Shown: positions 10,812 to 20,694 of the stretch, in pieces
Layout of the letters: every line of letters starts with the position of its first letter
How positions within the stretch are numbered: position 1 is the first letter of the stretch
Source of the DNA: Lithobates sylvaticus
Lineage: Eukaryota > Chordata > Amphibia > Anura > Ranidae
Length of the DNA: 64,000 nt
Assembly: GCA_028564925.1 (NCBI GenBank)
Contig: CM053032.1
Coordinates: 113,763,490 to 113,827,489 of the forward strand
Direction of reading: 5' to 3'
Position numbers and translations under genes: made by a program
Notes under the pieces: generated by a model
Databases searched by the model: none
Told to the model about the DNA's origin: nothing
What the model saw: only the letters and a program-made list of their open reading frames with translations

Positions 10812-11806
10812 GCGACATTGGGTTTTTTATATATTTTTATCTGATTTTATTTCATATGACTTTATTCATTTTTCAAATTTTTTCACAAAATATATATTTT
10901 TATATATATATTTTCTTATGAATATTACATTTTTTGTATTCAGTTCTAAAATGTATTTGATATATTCATACATTTCACAAAATAATCACTATTTACAAGT
11001 AGAATATTTGAATTTATTCGTTTTATTATCTGTCACTCAGGGTGATTTTGACTGGTGGAGTTTTTTCCTCCGCCCGTCTCTTCTATATTATATATTATAG
11101 TAAGGTGCATTGTGGTAAAGATTTATGTATGCATATGATTACACGCAAGTCAAAACTTCTTCATATTATTGCATATACGTATTTTTTATACATACACTTT
11201 CTATATCTCAATCTTCTAATGTAAGGGTCTTTTTCCTGAGGGAGTATAAGCCCATTTATAACATAGTATTGCGCATTAATCAAGGAATGGGATGTTATGC
11301 CCACACTTAAGATGGCCCTGACAGCCGGTCTCATGCATCTCAGGTGGAGGCTTGGCTTTATAAGGTGATGCGTCGCCCATTTCCCATTAACAACGTCACA
11401 TATGACGAAACGCGTCTGGTATTGGCCTACTGGAGTGCGTGGAGATCGGTGATTTCTGTGTTGGAAGAAGTGCCATCCAGGAGGTTAGGAGATCCAGGAA
11501 TCTGGGGTTGCTGGGGGATATCATATGTGCCTATTTTTCTTGGCCATCTGGTGAGCGCAAAATTTATTTGGTGGTCGGGAAGTCACCATGGTGCATCTTC
11601 TCTCTGCTATATTTTGATCTAAATGTTTAAATTTTTTGAATTCCAGAAAGGACTTTATCTATTTGAGCTGATGATAATATTTGGACTCATGCGATTTAGT
11701 CAGTGTAATTATATATTTTTATGAGCTCCTCCGTGGCCATAAATATTATTGGTACCTAGGTTTAATTTAGTTTAATTCATATGGCGCAGCTTTATACTTT
11801 TTATTG
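10812..11806 (+). repeat. PLE-1 right inverted repeat arm (3' end of the element)
   Basis: Reverse complement of 8,023-9,290. It follows the endonuclease gene in the same orientation and so represents the 3' untranslated region of PLE-1. Small open frames in it (10,918-11,630) show no domain and are not conserved as protein in the other arm. Confidence 0.85.
11383..11420 (+). ncRNA. Degraded hammerhead-ribozyme-like motif in PLE-1
   Basis: The order is CCCA, a core-like TTAACAA, a hairpin CGTCA-CATA-TGACG, then GAAACGCGTC and TGG. CCA/TGG can form stem I, the hairpin stem II, and A-C..G-U a minimal stem III before GTC. The first core box differs from the consensus CTGANGA, so activity is unlikely. 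The mirror copy in the left arm (about 8,628-8,668, - strand) reads TTGACAA at the same place. Recognised mainly by comparison with the better copies at 27,482 and 36,977. Confidence 0.4.
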
Positions 11807-11816
11807 TTCATTGTGA

Positions 11817-12499
11817 GTGTATCCCATTTTTTAGACATTTAGTTTAATTCACTCTAAGCGCGTTTTTTTATCTTTTATATCAGGAGTGTTGAGTGATACG
11901 CCCATCCCGCTCAAGCAAAATTTAAACATGATAGAGCCTCCGGTACCAAGTAGGTTTCCCGCAAGGCACACACTGCTGGGAGGTGCTTCCGAAGCACTGT
12001 GGACACCATGGTGCGCTTCACGGGGTCATTTACACCTCTAATGTTCCAAGATACCACGGGAACTGTGGTCATCGGGAATCCTTGTTAGAGAACTGGCACC
12101 CCAGGGTGCTGGTATGGGTGCAGTGCCGCCACAAGTGGGGCTGATGGGCAAGGGGCACTAACGACCTGGGTACAAAGGGTATCCATTGAGACATGTAGGG
12201 CAGCCAGATATACAGCCCTTTGGGATTGGTGATGGCAGTGAACATGCTGTATCTATAGATGTGCGAGGGTAGCTCAATCAACCCTGTCAGGGCTGGAGTC
12301 TCAATAAAGCATTCCCTATAGCCATAGGGGAGCAGACCTCCACATATTGTAATCGTTTCTTCAAATCGGTCTGTGTACTCAATGACTTCCCATTCCTGAG
12401 AGGGTTTGATATAAAACAGCAGGTAAAAATAGAAACAGTATAAAAGAAAAAATAAATAACACAAACTTGTGGACCCAAAGGGTTACCCCACCTGGCCTC
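11817..12499 (-). other. L1-A inter-ORF region
   Basis: The sequence between PLE-1 and the ORF1 remains. The 131-aa open frame at 12,069-12,464 (- strand) has no recognisable domain. I read the stretch as the region between ORF1 and ORF2 of L1-A plus the first codons of ORF2, but no firm motif supports exact borders. Confidence 0.4.
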
Positions 12500-13937
12500 T
12501 GCGCAAACAGGCAGCTAGGGGCCGGAAAAATACTAGAAACATTGTAATCCAGGTGTCTCTTAGTCGCATGAAGATTACTTGCTCTCAATTCCTTCAGGAT
12601 ATGCATCTCCCTCTCGCAGCGTCAAACTTATGACAAAGTAGTGCAATTTTTCTAGTTGCTCCGTCAAAAAGTGTTTGTAATTGCTCCCTATCTCAGTTCC
12701 ATTCTGCTTCCTCAGCATGGCGTCGACCCTGGCGAAGCAAATGTTCATTGGCGTCCAGCCAGTTCGATGCTTCTGCAGCAGATTCAAAGAATTGGGCCTG
12801 GCCTCTGACTAACACACGGAGCCTGGCAGGGTATAGCATAGCATAATTAGCCGGAAGGTGCTGGAGTCTTCTCTTGACTTCCACAAATTTGTCCCTGCTA
12901 TGCTGAACATCCGCCGAGAAGTGGGGGTAAAAGGAGATTCTGCTCCTGTTGTACTGTATATTACGGCGTTCTCTGGCCAGTCGTAGGATTATCTCCTTAT
13001 CTTTAAAATTGAAGAGTTTGGCCAGGAGGGTACGGGGGGATTTCCTGGTGGTAGGGGTCTGGATGGGACCCTGTGTGCACGTTCTACGGAGTAGAAGGGG
13101 GTGAATGCCTCCTTGCCAAATACATCAATCAGCCATTTTTCCAAGAATTAAGTGGGGTCCCTGCCTTCCATCTTCTCTGGGAGCCCCACTATGCGGACAT
13201 TGCTCTTCCTAAGGCGGTTCTCGATTGTCCTCACTTTTAAGTCACTAGCTCTGGCTATGCGTGTCGTTATTTGGACTTCTCTGATTAGTGGCGCCAATTT
13301 ATCTTCCACGTCACCTCCACTGCTGTGGTGCGCTCCCTGATCTTTTGAAAATCATGGCAGATCAGTCCCAGCTCCTCTTAAATCCCCAAATTGCTCTTGC
13401 AGTGTGTTTACAGATGCTGTGCATTTGTACACAGCTCTGAGTATGTCAGAGTAGGTTGCTCAGTCTCCTCTTCCACCTCACCCTCACCTGCTCTGGGGAG
13501 CTCTGGTCTGTGACATGCAGAGGGCTCAGCAAAGGAGCCAACCCCTCTCCTGCAGCATTAAATATGACTGGGGTGGCTTCCATATCCTCCTCAGGGGACT
13601 GTATCAGCACCCCGTTCAGTTTCTGGGTATAATATACCATATCCCTGGGTGCATCTTTTCCCTGATGCTTGGGAGTTTTTGAATGGGTCTTACCAGCTTC
13701 TTTTGGCTTGTCCCCTCGAGCTTTCTGGGCGGCCTCTGCGCCATTTTGGGCTTCAGGATGCATGCTGTCCTCTTTAAGCTGCTTCCTAGTCAGCATACTG
13801 TTATGCAGGGATCTGTATGGAGGCTCACAGGTTCTGGTTCGTGTGCTGCCTGGTCCGGTGTTGGTTCCGCACAGAATTTCGACCAGGAGAAGGATCGGTG
13901 CAGGATACTGACAGGGAGCTCTGTGACACAAGTCCAC
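12500..13937 (-). pseudogene. L1-A ORF1 (RNA-binding protein) remains
   Basis: Starts near MDLCHRAPCQYP or an internal Met (MLTRKQLKED) at 13,937-13,790. It runs through a charged Lys/Glu-rich N-terminal part, with an LPANYAMLYPARLRVLV segment near 12,780-12,870 that matches the C-terminal domain of L1 ORF1 proteins. ORF1p coats L1 RNA as a trimer with nucleic-acid chaperone activity. The frame is split into at least four pieces, so the protein is not made. L1-B ORF1 (31,089-32,207) is the intact-looking equivalent. Confidence 0.65.
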
Positions 13938-13966
13938 TCACATGCCACTCTTGGCCACGCCCCCTT

Positions 13967-14240
13967 GATTTTTTAAATGTAAAATTTTACTTAAGACCTA
14001 TCATCCATTGTGACCCAGCTTATGACAAATTATTTAAAATTTGGCCACTTTTAAATTTTTTCTCAGAAAAATTCCCCCAGTTATATACCCCCAACCAAAA
14101 TATCTCCGTCGATGAGCCCCTTGTCAAATTCACAGTCAGGCTGGGCTGCAAACAGTTTATCCACAGCAAAAGGGCCTGATATGGGGTTAAGCTCTACAAA
14201 CTTTGTGACCGAGCCATGGGGTACATCTACGCCTTCCTGG
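13967..14240 (+). pseudogene. piggyBac transposase, catalytic-core fragment
   Basis: The + frame gives DKLFKIWPLLNFFSEKFPQL, then LYTPNQNISVDEPLVKF, then RLGCKQFIHSKRA and, after an in-frame stop, YGVKLYKLCDRAMGYIYAF. This is the DDE_Tnp_1_7 core of vertebrate piggyBac transposases, normally '..YxPgqnlsvDEslvkFkGRlgfkqYiPsKraryGiKlykLcd'; the Asp in VDEP corresponds to a catalytic Asp. Only this roughly 90-codon piece remains. It starts exactly where L1-A's 5' end stops, which suggests L1-A interrupted the element; the N-terminal fragment lies at 380-604. Confidence 0.85.
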
Positions 14241-15392
14241 TGTACTGACTATGGATAATAGTCCTGCCTGCTGCCTGGACAATTCCATTCACTGTCGCTG
14301 ACCATCTCCCTGCCTGCTGCCGGGATCAGGGCTCTCCTCCTGTGGACAACTGCACTACTAAAACCACAGGTAATCTTTTTTTGTTTACCCCTTTGCTCAG
14401 CAGAATGTATTTTGGGGTGTAATTCTTGGTATGTACATGCTATGGTTTAGAAATATGAAGGACCTTCAAAAATGTGATAGGTTGTCAGGAAATTAGATGC
14501 ATAATTTATGTCTCTAGAGCACCTGATGGTGCTCCTTGGAAGTTGGGCCTCTGTATTTGGCCAGGCTGTGTAAAAGTCTCACACATGTGGTATCGTCATA
14601 TTCAGGAGGAGTAGCAGTATGTATTTTGGGGTGTAATGTTTGCTATGTACATGCTATGTGTTGGAAGTATCTTATAAATAGACAACTGCGTTTTCATTTT
14701 TTTCCCCACATTTTCCAAAAACTTCTGTAAAAAAAGGAATTGTTCAAAAGACTCCTTATGCCTAATACACAATTCCATTGTTCTGGTGCTCCAAGGCCTT
14801 CAAAAGTGTAATAGGTGGTTGAGAAATGTAATTTATGCTCCTAGAACGCCTAAAGGTGCTACTTCAATGTTGGGCCTCTGTATGTGGCCAGGCTGTGTAA
14901 AAGTTTTTACACATTTGGTATTTCCATACTCAGGAGGAGTAGCAGAATGTATTTTGAGGTGTAATTTGTGATATGCACATGCCATGTGAGAGAAATCTGT
15001 TAATATGACAATTTTGTGAAAAAAAAAAAATCTTAATTTGCCAAAGAAATTTGGGAAAAAATTAACAACTTCAAAAAATGAACCATGCCTCTTACCAAAT
15101 ACCTTGGAATGTCTGCTTTCCAAAAAGGGGTAATTTGGGGGGTACTTTCCTGGCTTGTCTCAAGAAATGAGATAGGCCTTCTCTCACATGCCTGGTCAGA
15201 GGCCGAAGTGCAGAGAGGGCTCCCCTTGCGGCTAAGTGCAGTACACCCCTGAAGATGGTACAGAAGGTGTAGTGCCCAAAGAAGCACAGGTTGCCAGATG
15301 GGTACAGGAGAGTAGAGCCGGTGGTCACCTGAAGTATACTGTATAATGCAGAATACACAGCTGGGCCAAAGTATCTTAGGAATCCTCAGTAA
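14241..15392. repeat. Unclassified interspersed repeat with three diverged tandem copies
   Basis: No gene. Three diverged copies of a 210-330 bp unit can be followed by the block AGCAGAATGTATTTTGGGGT plus a 'TATGTACATGCTATG' block at about 14,398, 14,604 and 14,938. Each is preceded by GGCCAGGCTGTGTAAAAGT and a 'CATATTCAGGAGGAGTAGCAG' stretch. From about 15,060 to 15,392 the sequence is unique within the window. The 88-138 aa - strand open frames there (15,033-15,449) have no recognised domain. Possibly the tail of the piggyBac element or another DNA transposon. Confidence 0.5.
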
Positions 15393-15943
15393 CACTTGCA
15401 ATGGTGTGTGCAGGAGACGGTAGTGGAAGCCAGGCCAGGGGTCAAACACTGTAGATCCAACAGGAGGAAGAGGCAGGTAGCAGGAACAGGGTCAAACCAA
15501 GGTCAAATACAGGAAGGCAGGCCAGGAACAGGTAGCAGTAGCAAAGTCCGTAATGCAAGCCGGGATCAGACACTGGAGATGGCAGCAAAGTCAGTAAAGC
15601 AAGCCAGGGGGTCAAACCAGGAGAGAAGAACGGACAGGTCAGGAGCAAGCTGGGTCACAACAGGAAATCCAAGTAGAATATGCACAGAGGCTCAGGAACA
15701 CAGGAAGGCTGACGACAATCCAGCAATGTGATTGACTCAGCAGCAGTCTTATATAGGCCAGTAAGTGGCCGCATCTATCACATTGTACGTTTGCCAATTA
15801 GCGCCATCGCGCGTTCGCATGTTGGCATCGTTGCGGACCTGCGGATGCCCCTTCTTCTGGCACTAGTGCGCATGGCAATGTGCCAGAAGCGTCCATTACC
15901 AGTACTGCCACTATTGCCAGTTACCATATGGCCATTTCCCTGA
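15393..15943 (-). repeat. Gypsy 3' LTR
   Basis: About 550 bp, matching the right-hand LTR in its outer parts (CAATGGTGTGTGCAGGAGAC at one side, GGCCATTTCCCTGA at the other). It is followed on the internal side by a G-rich stretch on the - strand (15,947-15,960) that fits a polypurine tract. It carries a TATA-like CTTATATAGG (15,748-15,757). Exact termini are uncertain by a few bases. Confidence 0.75.
15748..15757 (-). promoter_or_regulatory. TATA-like box of the Gypsy LTR
   Basis: CCTATATAAG on the - strand, at the position expected for the LTR promoter; the same box occurs in the 5' LTR at 62,976-62,984. Confidence 0.5.
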
Positions 15944-15964
15944 GAGTGCCCCCCCCCCCAAGGG

Positions 15965-17970
15965 TCAGCCTCCGAATGCCCAAATGGCCAGTGTTTCAGG
16001 ATGTCTGTTGTGAAAGTCTTGTACAAGTCTAGGAACGTGTACATTGCTTGTAGGCTCCCAAGAATTGTCTTCCGGTGGGTACACCCTCCACTTGATGAGA
16101 TACTGGACTTGCCTACCTCTCCTCCAGCAATCCATAATGGCCTCTATTTCAAACTCTGTTTCCACTTCTACCGAAACTAGAGGTGGAGGCAACTCTTCTC
16201 TCCCAGGGAAAGGACTTGGTACAGCTTTTTTGAGCAGCGAGATATGGAACACCGGATGAATTTTATAAAAATTGGATAGTGCCAGCTTGAAAGCCACTGG
16301 GTTTATCTCTCTTGATTTCAAAGGGACCAATGAATTTTAGCCCAAGCTTCCACAATGGATATGAGAGCTTGAGGTTTACTGAAGAAAGCCATACCTTGTC
16401 CCCAATTTTAAAGACAGGATTTCCTCTTCTCTTATCATGGTACTTTTTATAGTCCTCTTGGGCTTTTTGCTTGGCCTCCTGAACCAACTGATAGTTGGTT
16501 TAAATGTACTTTATTCGATCCTGGACTCTGGGGGCAGATGCTTCCGTTATGGTATTTGGTAAGAAGGAGGGATGAAACCCATAATTTGCCCAGAAAGGAG
16601 ACTGATTGGTGGCTGCATGCAATGAGTTATTATATGCAAACTCTGCACAGGGAAGAAGAGAAACCAAGTCATCCTGCGAGCAAGTACAGAAACAACGTAG
16701 ATACTGTTCCAGGGTTTGGTTTGTCCATTGCTGTGAGGGTGGTACGCTGAGGACAGACATACTTCTATTGATAAGGACTTAGAGATCTCTGCAGAATTTG
16801 GAGGTGAACTGTACCCCTCTGTCAGAGACGATATTATCTGGTAGTCCATGTAACCTGACAATCTCCTTAATGAACATGTTTGCTGTGTCTGAAGCGGAGG
16901 GTGTGCCAATCATCGGTAGGAAATGTGTACCATGATGGTGGTGCATCCTCCAGAGGGGGGCAGGTCTACTATAAAGTCCATGGATATCTTTTTCCAGGGT
17001 TGTCCAGGAATAGGCAATGGTATCAATAGTCCCCATGGCTTGGCATTTGAATTCTTGTTGCGCTGGCACATGATACAAGAGCTGACCTACTTCCTGCAAT
17101 TTTGTCTTAGACTGGCCCGCCAAAATGAGCGCTGAACAAGTTCAGAGGTTCTTCGTATCCCAAAATGCCAGTAAGCTTCTGATCATGCAGTCTTTAGAAT
17201 TTGGAGTCTGGCTGGCTGTGGAACAAAAATGTTATCCCGAAGCCACAAAAACCCATCTTGGTTTCTCAATGAGGATACTTCTGGTCCAGTGCACTGGGTA
17301 GAGGCTTGATCAAAGTCTTTAAGTCAGGCTGAATAAGCAAAAAATTCTGCGTGGATAGGATTGTACTTGGCTCTGCTGAATTAGGGGTGTCAGGGCACAG
17401 TCGGGAGAGCGCCTCCGCCTTCTCAATCTTGGAACCTGGCCGATACGTAATATGAAAATTGAACCTGGAGAAGAACAGAGCCCAACGGGCTTGCCGGGGT
17501 CTTAAATGTTTAGCTGTTCTGATGTGCTCCAGGTTCTTATGGTCTGTAAAGATCATAATGATATGAGCGGCACCTTCCAGCAAATGCCTCCATTCTTCTA
17601 AGGCGGATTTAATGGCTAATAGCTCCCGATCTCCTACATCATAATTTCTCTCGAGTGGACTCATTTTCCGAGAGAAGAAAGCTACAGGATGAAGAGCCTT
17701 AGGTCCCTGCCATTGGGACAGGATTGCCCTTGTAGCCACTTCAGAGGCGCCTACTTCCAACACGTAAGGCAGGGTCGGATCTGGGTGCTGTAGGATTGGT
17801 GTGGAAGTGAACAGACTCTTTAATTTATCAAAGGCTGTCTGAGCTTCTTGGGACTACTGGAACCGGACCTTCTGGTGGGTCAACTGAGTGATGGGTGTTA
17901 TGGTGGCGGAGAAATCCTTCACAAACCTCCAATAAAAGTTGGAGAACCCCACAAAGCACTGAATGCCTTT
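15965..17970 (-). pseudogene. Gypsy pol, 3' part: RT end, RNase H, integrase, chromodomain
   Basis: Reading the - strand: CFVGFSNFYWRFVKDFS (end of the reverse transcriptase, about 17,880-17,960); RNase H with [20 protein letters not shown] and [14 protein letters not shown] (17,300-17,763); the integrase core with HGLPDNIVSDRGVQFTSKF and SSAYHPHSNGQT (16,500-17,123); a GDKVWLSSVNLKL stretch (16,263-16,487); and a chromodomain with FEIEAIMDCWRRGRQVQYLI and KWRVYPPEDNSWEP (15,965-16,330). The chromodomain, which targets integration to modified chromatin in this family, identifies a chromovirus. This is a fossil with several breaks. Confidence 0.85.
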
Positions 17971-17981
17971 CTTTTTTTTTT

Positions 17982-18359
17982 CACAATCAAAAGGTTTATT
18001 GAAACAAAATACATAACAAGTTGTATAACATGCGCTGTTACAGAAGCGCAAAACATTGAAAAGAATCATGTTAACAGTATATTTAAGCATATGGTGGCAA
18101 ACATAGTACATTACAGGAAAAAGGGTTGGGGTTTGGTATTTATTGAGGGTAGCTTTATCAGGAAAAAGGAGGGGGGGGTGATGGGAGAAGGGGTAGGTCG
18201 GGGGGTGGGTCATGGTATCAAGGATGGGGGGGAGGCAGGTTGTATTTTGGTTGTCCTCAAAGGGAGGGGTCTCATTAAGTTAGTTTAGTGGCATGGTTTC
18301 AGTATCTTGAGGTCTGGGGGCGTGTCTGGGTGTTATTACTGTTCATGGTAGTGTCGTGT
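17982..18359 (-). other. L1-B 3' untranslated region
   Basis: Between the ORF2 stop (18,360) and the A-tract. It is G-rich on the + strand and C-rich on the transcribed strand, with AATAAA 14-20 bases before the tail. The + strand open frame at 17,848-18,288 is a shadow that crosses the L1/Gypsy junction. Confidence 0.75.
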
Positions 18360-19161
18360 TTAGGGATCTGTGGTTCCATCTGAGTTACAGGGGGTCAAGG
18401 CTCTGGTTGGTGACGGATCATCAGGGTTAACTGGTTTCGTAAGGGTTAGAAATTCAGGCGAGTATTTGAATATAATCCATGGTTGCCACGTGTCATTGAA
18501 ACAAGAATCGTTCTCCTGTTTCATCGTGGCTAGTTCTTCCATTTTGTGGATGTAATTTACTCTATCTATCCAGTCAGTAATGGTGGGAACGTGCTTAGTT
18601 TTCCAGTGGAGGGGTATGAGTGTTTTGGCTGCCAGTAGGAGATGTCTGGTCAGGGATTTCTTGTATTTGCTTATCGTGAAGTTGTTTATGTTTATTAGGC
18701 AGGCTGCTGGTGTAAGTTCTAATCTGGTTTCTGTTATGGATTTAATCCATGATATCACTGCGTTCCAAAAAGGTTGTATATGGGGGCATGTCCACCAGAT
18801 GTGGAGGAAGGTGCCTACATTACTGTCGCACCTCCAGCAAGCATCCAAACTCGTGGGGGTCCATTTTCTGGTTTTGTGAGGTGTGATGTACCATTGTGTG
18901 TGTACTTTGTACGATATTTCTTGGTATTTGGTGCTCAGAGAACTCTTGTGAGCCATAATACATGCCTTCTCCCATTGAGCAATAGAGAATGTAGTGTCCA
19001 GGTCTTTTTCCCACTTCCTTTTGTGTTTATCATTCTCTGTGAGCTCTGTCTGGTTTAACCAGGAATAAGCTAGGGAGGTGGTATTCTTAATTGGGGTTCT
19101 TTTGAAGCAAGCCTCTTCAAATGGGAGGAGTGGAAGGCAGTATGATGCTCTGTGCTTACTA
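18360..19161 (-). pseudogene. L1-B ORF2, C-terminal segment
   Basis: An uninterrupted frame of about 265 codons to the natural stop. It contains CWRCDSNVGTFLHIWWTCPH, the conserved Cys-rich zinc-knuckle-like motif of L1 ORF2 C-termini, and an upstream TKYQEISYKVHTQWYITPHK segment. It is joined to the rest of ORF2 across the hAT derivative, whose 8-bp duplication TTGAGCAG (19,162-19,169 and 22,089-22,096) lies in ORF2. The C-terminal domain is needed for L1 retrotransposition in other species. Confidence 0.9.
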
Positions 19162-19465
19162 TTGAGCAGTAAGGATGAGCCCGGAGTTCGATTCAAACCC
19201 ATGTTCGAATCGAGCACCGGGTGTTCGCCCGCTCGGCGAGCCCAGAACTATTGGGGCCGCTCGCATCAAATTCGTGTGATGTGAGCGGCCCCGCAATGCA
19301 TTGCGGCCCGCGCAGTGCAATGCTGGCTGATGATTGGCCAAGCATGCACTGTGACCCTGCATGCTTGGCCAATCACAGCGCCGGCAGCGAGGAGAGCCAT
19401 AATTGGCTACAGGCAGGATGCCTGTAGCCAATTATAGCTCAGGGGCTTTAGTACACGCCCCACGG

Positions 19466-19474
19466 TATAAGAGG
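19466..19474 (+). promoter_or_regulatory. TATA-like box near the left end of hAT-N
   Basis: TATAAGAGG followed by GCCGCCGCG. The giant hAT has TTTAAAAGG followed by GCCGCCACG at the equivalent place (39,364-39,372). Position and sequence suggest the ancestral transposase promoter. Confidence 0.45.
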
Positions 19475-19599
19475 CCGCCGCGCCGGCGGCCTCGCATATT
19501 ATGTTTCAGTCAGTGTCAGCGTGTCAGTGTGCTGCTGACTGCTGACAACAATATGTGCTCTATTTCTGGGGATATGTGTGTGCATGCTGTTAGAACAGC

Positions 19600-20680
19600 A
19601 TTGCAGTATCACATCTGGGGGGTGTCTATAGGTGGCCTGTGAAGGGGGCAGGTTTCCTGTGCTTAGAACTTTCCCTGCAAAAAAGTGTCATTTTTGCAGG
19701 AAAAAAGCTATTTAAAATCACTCGCGGCTAATGAATTGATGGCTCCTGTAACACAGAGAACTGTCATTCATTAATAAAAAAAAACAAAAAAAAAGCGTAG
19801 GGGTCCCCCCAAATTCAATAACCAGGCCCTTCAGGTCTGGGATGGATATTAAGGGGAACCCCAGCCAAAAAAAAAAAAAAAAATGGCGTAGGGTCCCCCT
19901 CAAAATCCATACCAGACCCTTGAGGTCTGGTATGGATTTTAAGGGGAACCCTAGCCAAAAAAAATGGCGTGGGGTCCCCCTCAAAATCCATACCAGACCC
20001 TTATCCGAGCACGCAACCTGGCAGGCCGCAGGAAAAGAGGGGGGGACGAGAGCGGCCCCCCCTCTCGCCTGAACCGTACCAGGCCACATGCCCTCAACAT
20101 TGGGAGGATGCTTTGGGGGTCTAAGACCCCTAAAGCACCTTGTCCCCATGTTGATGAGGACAAGGGCCTCTTCCCCACAACCGTGCCCGGTGGTTGTGGG
20201 GGTCTGCGGGCGGGGGGCTTATCGGAATCTGGAAGCCCCCTTTAACAAGGGGACCCCCAGATCCCGCCCCCCCCTGTGTGAAATGGTAAGGGGGTACAAA
20301 AGTACCCCTACCATTTCACCAAAAAAGTGGCAAAAATGGTAAAAATGACAGGAGACAGTCTTTGACAATTCCTTTATTAAAATCTTCTTTCTTCTTTCTT
20401 CATCCTTCGGTTTCTTCATCTTCTCCTTCCTTCATCTTCTTCCATCTTCTTCTTCCATTTTCTTCTTCCTCCGATCCGCTTCTTCTTGCGCTGGTCTTCT
20501 CGTCCTTCTCGTCCGGCATCTTCTTCCGTCGGCGTCGGCGTCGGTGTCTTCTTGGGCCGCTCCGCGCAATGGGAGGCTCCCGCTGTGTGAGGCTCCGCTC
20601 CATCTGACAGGTCTTTTATAATGGAGGGCACCTGGTGACCCCGCCCCCTCTGACGCACAGAGACGTCATGGGGAATTCCA
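19600..20680 (-). repeat. hAT-N palindrome, left arm
   Basis: Reverse complement of the right arm, differing at only a few percent of positions. It contains, on the - strand, a TATAAAA box (20,623-20,632), a 67-codon frame (20,400-20,603) and AATAAA (20,373-20,378). It also holds two near-copies of a 90-bp block with CCATACCAGACCCTTGAGGT-type sequence. Confidence 0.9.
20400..20603 (-). CDS. Small basic/acidic ORF in the hAT-N left arm (doubtful)
   Basis: 67 codons from the first ATG after a TATAAAA box 20 bp upstream to a stop 22 bp before AATAAA. The product begins MERSLTQREPPIARSG, continues with an Arg-rich run (RRHRRRRRRKK), then alternates Lys/Glu. No domain is recognised. The layout of promoter-like box, short frame and poly(A) signal looks like a mini gene, and the mirrored arm has the same layout. 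Against it: GAA/GAC-rich low-complexity DNA keeps other frames open as well (20,416-20,658), so coding is unproven. Confidence 0.25.
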   Translation of the reverse strand: MERSLTQREPPIARSGPRRHRRRRRRKKMPDEKDEKTSARRSGSEEEENGRRRWKKMKEGEDEETEG

Positions 20681-20694
20681 TGATGGCTTTCCCC

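Larger units (their letters stand above)
8014..11816 (+). mobile_element. Penelope-like element (PLE-1) with inverted terminal copy
   Basis: A 3.8 kb insertion in L1-A. Long inverted repeats lie at both sides (8,023-9,290 and 10,812-11,806). Between them, on the + strand, are the end of a Penelope reverse transcriptase and a GIY-YIG endonuclease. Penelope-like elements are known for RT plus GIY-YIG and for partial extra copies at their ends (pseudo-LTRs), which can be inverted. The left repeat is then an inverted copy of the element's 3' end. A possible short target duplication (TGTATC) is weak, so the ends are approximate. A MITE (10,235-10,607) and two (TA)n tracts lie inside. The coding part is 5'-truncated and broken. 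Confidence 0.75.
605..13966 (-). mobile_element. L1-type LINE (L1-A), decayed, with several insertions
   Basis: A non-LTR retrotransposon on the - strand with the L1 layout: ORF1 remains at 12,500-13,937, then ORF2 with endonuclease, reverse transcriptase and C-terminal parts spread over 605-8,013. The 5' end lies near 13,966 and starts GGGGGCGTGGCC on the - strand, much like the 5' end of L1-B. Four other elements lie inside it (975-4,830 with a nested 1,102-2,106; 5,878-6,963; 8,014-11,816). Two have exact 8-bp target duplications in L1 sequence, showing they came later. ORF2 is broken by many stops and frameshifts. No poly(A) tail is evident at the left end, so the 3' boundary is approximate. 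Confidence 0.8.

Noticed and set aside
15033-15449. 138-aa - strand ORF next to the Gypsy LTR
   Set aside because: No domain, and it crosses the LTR boundary; probably chance.
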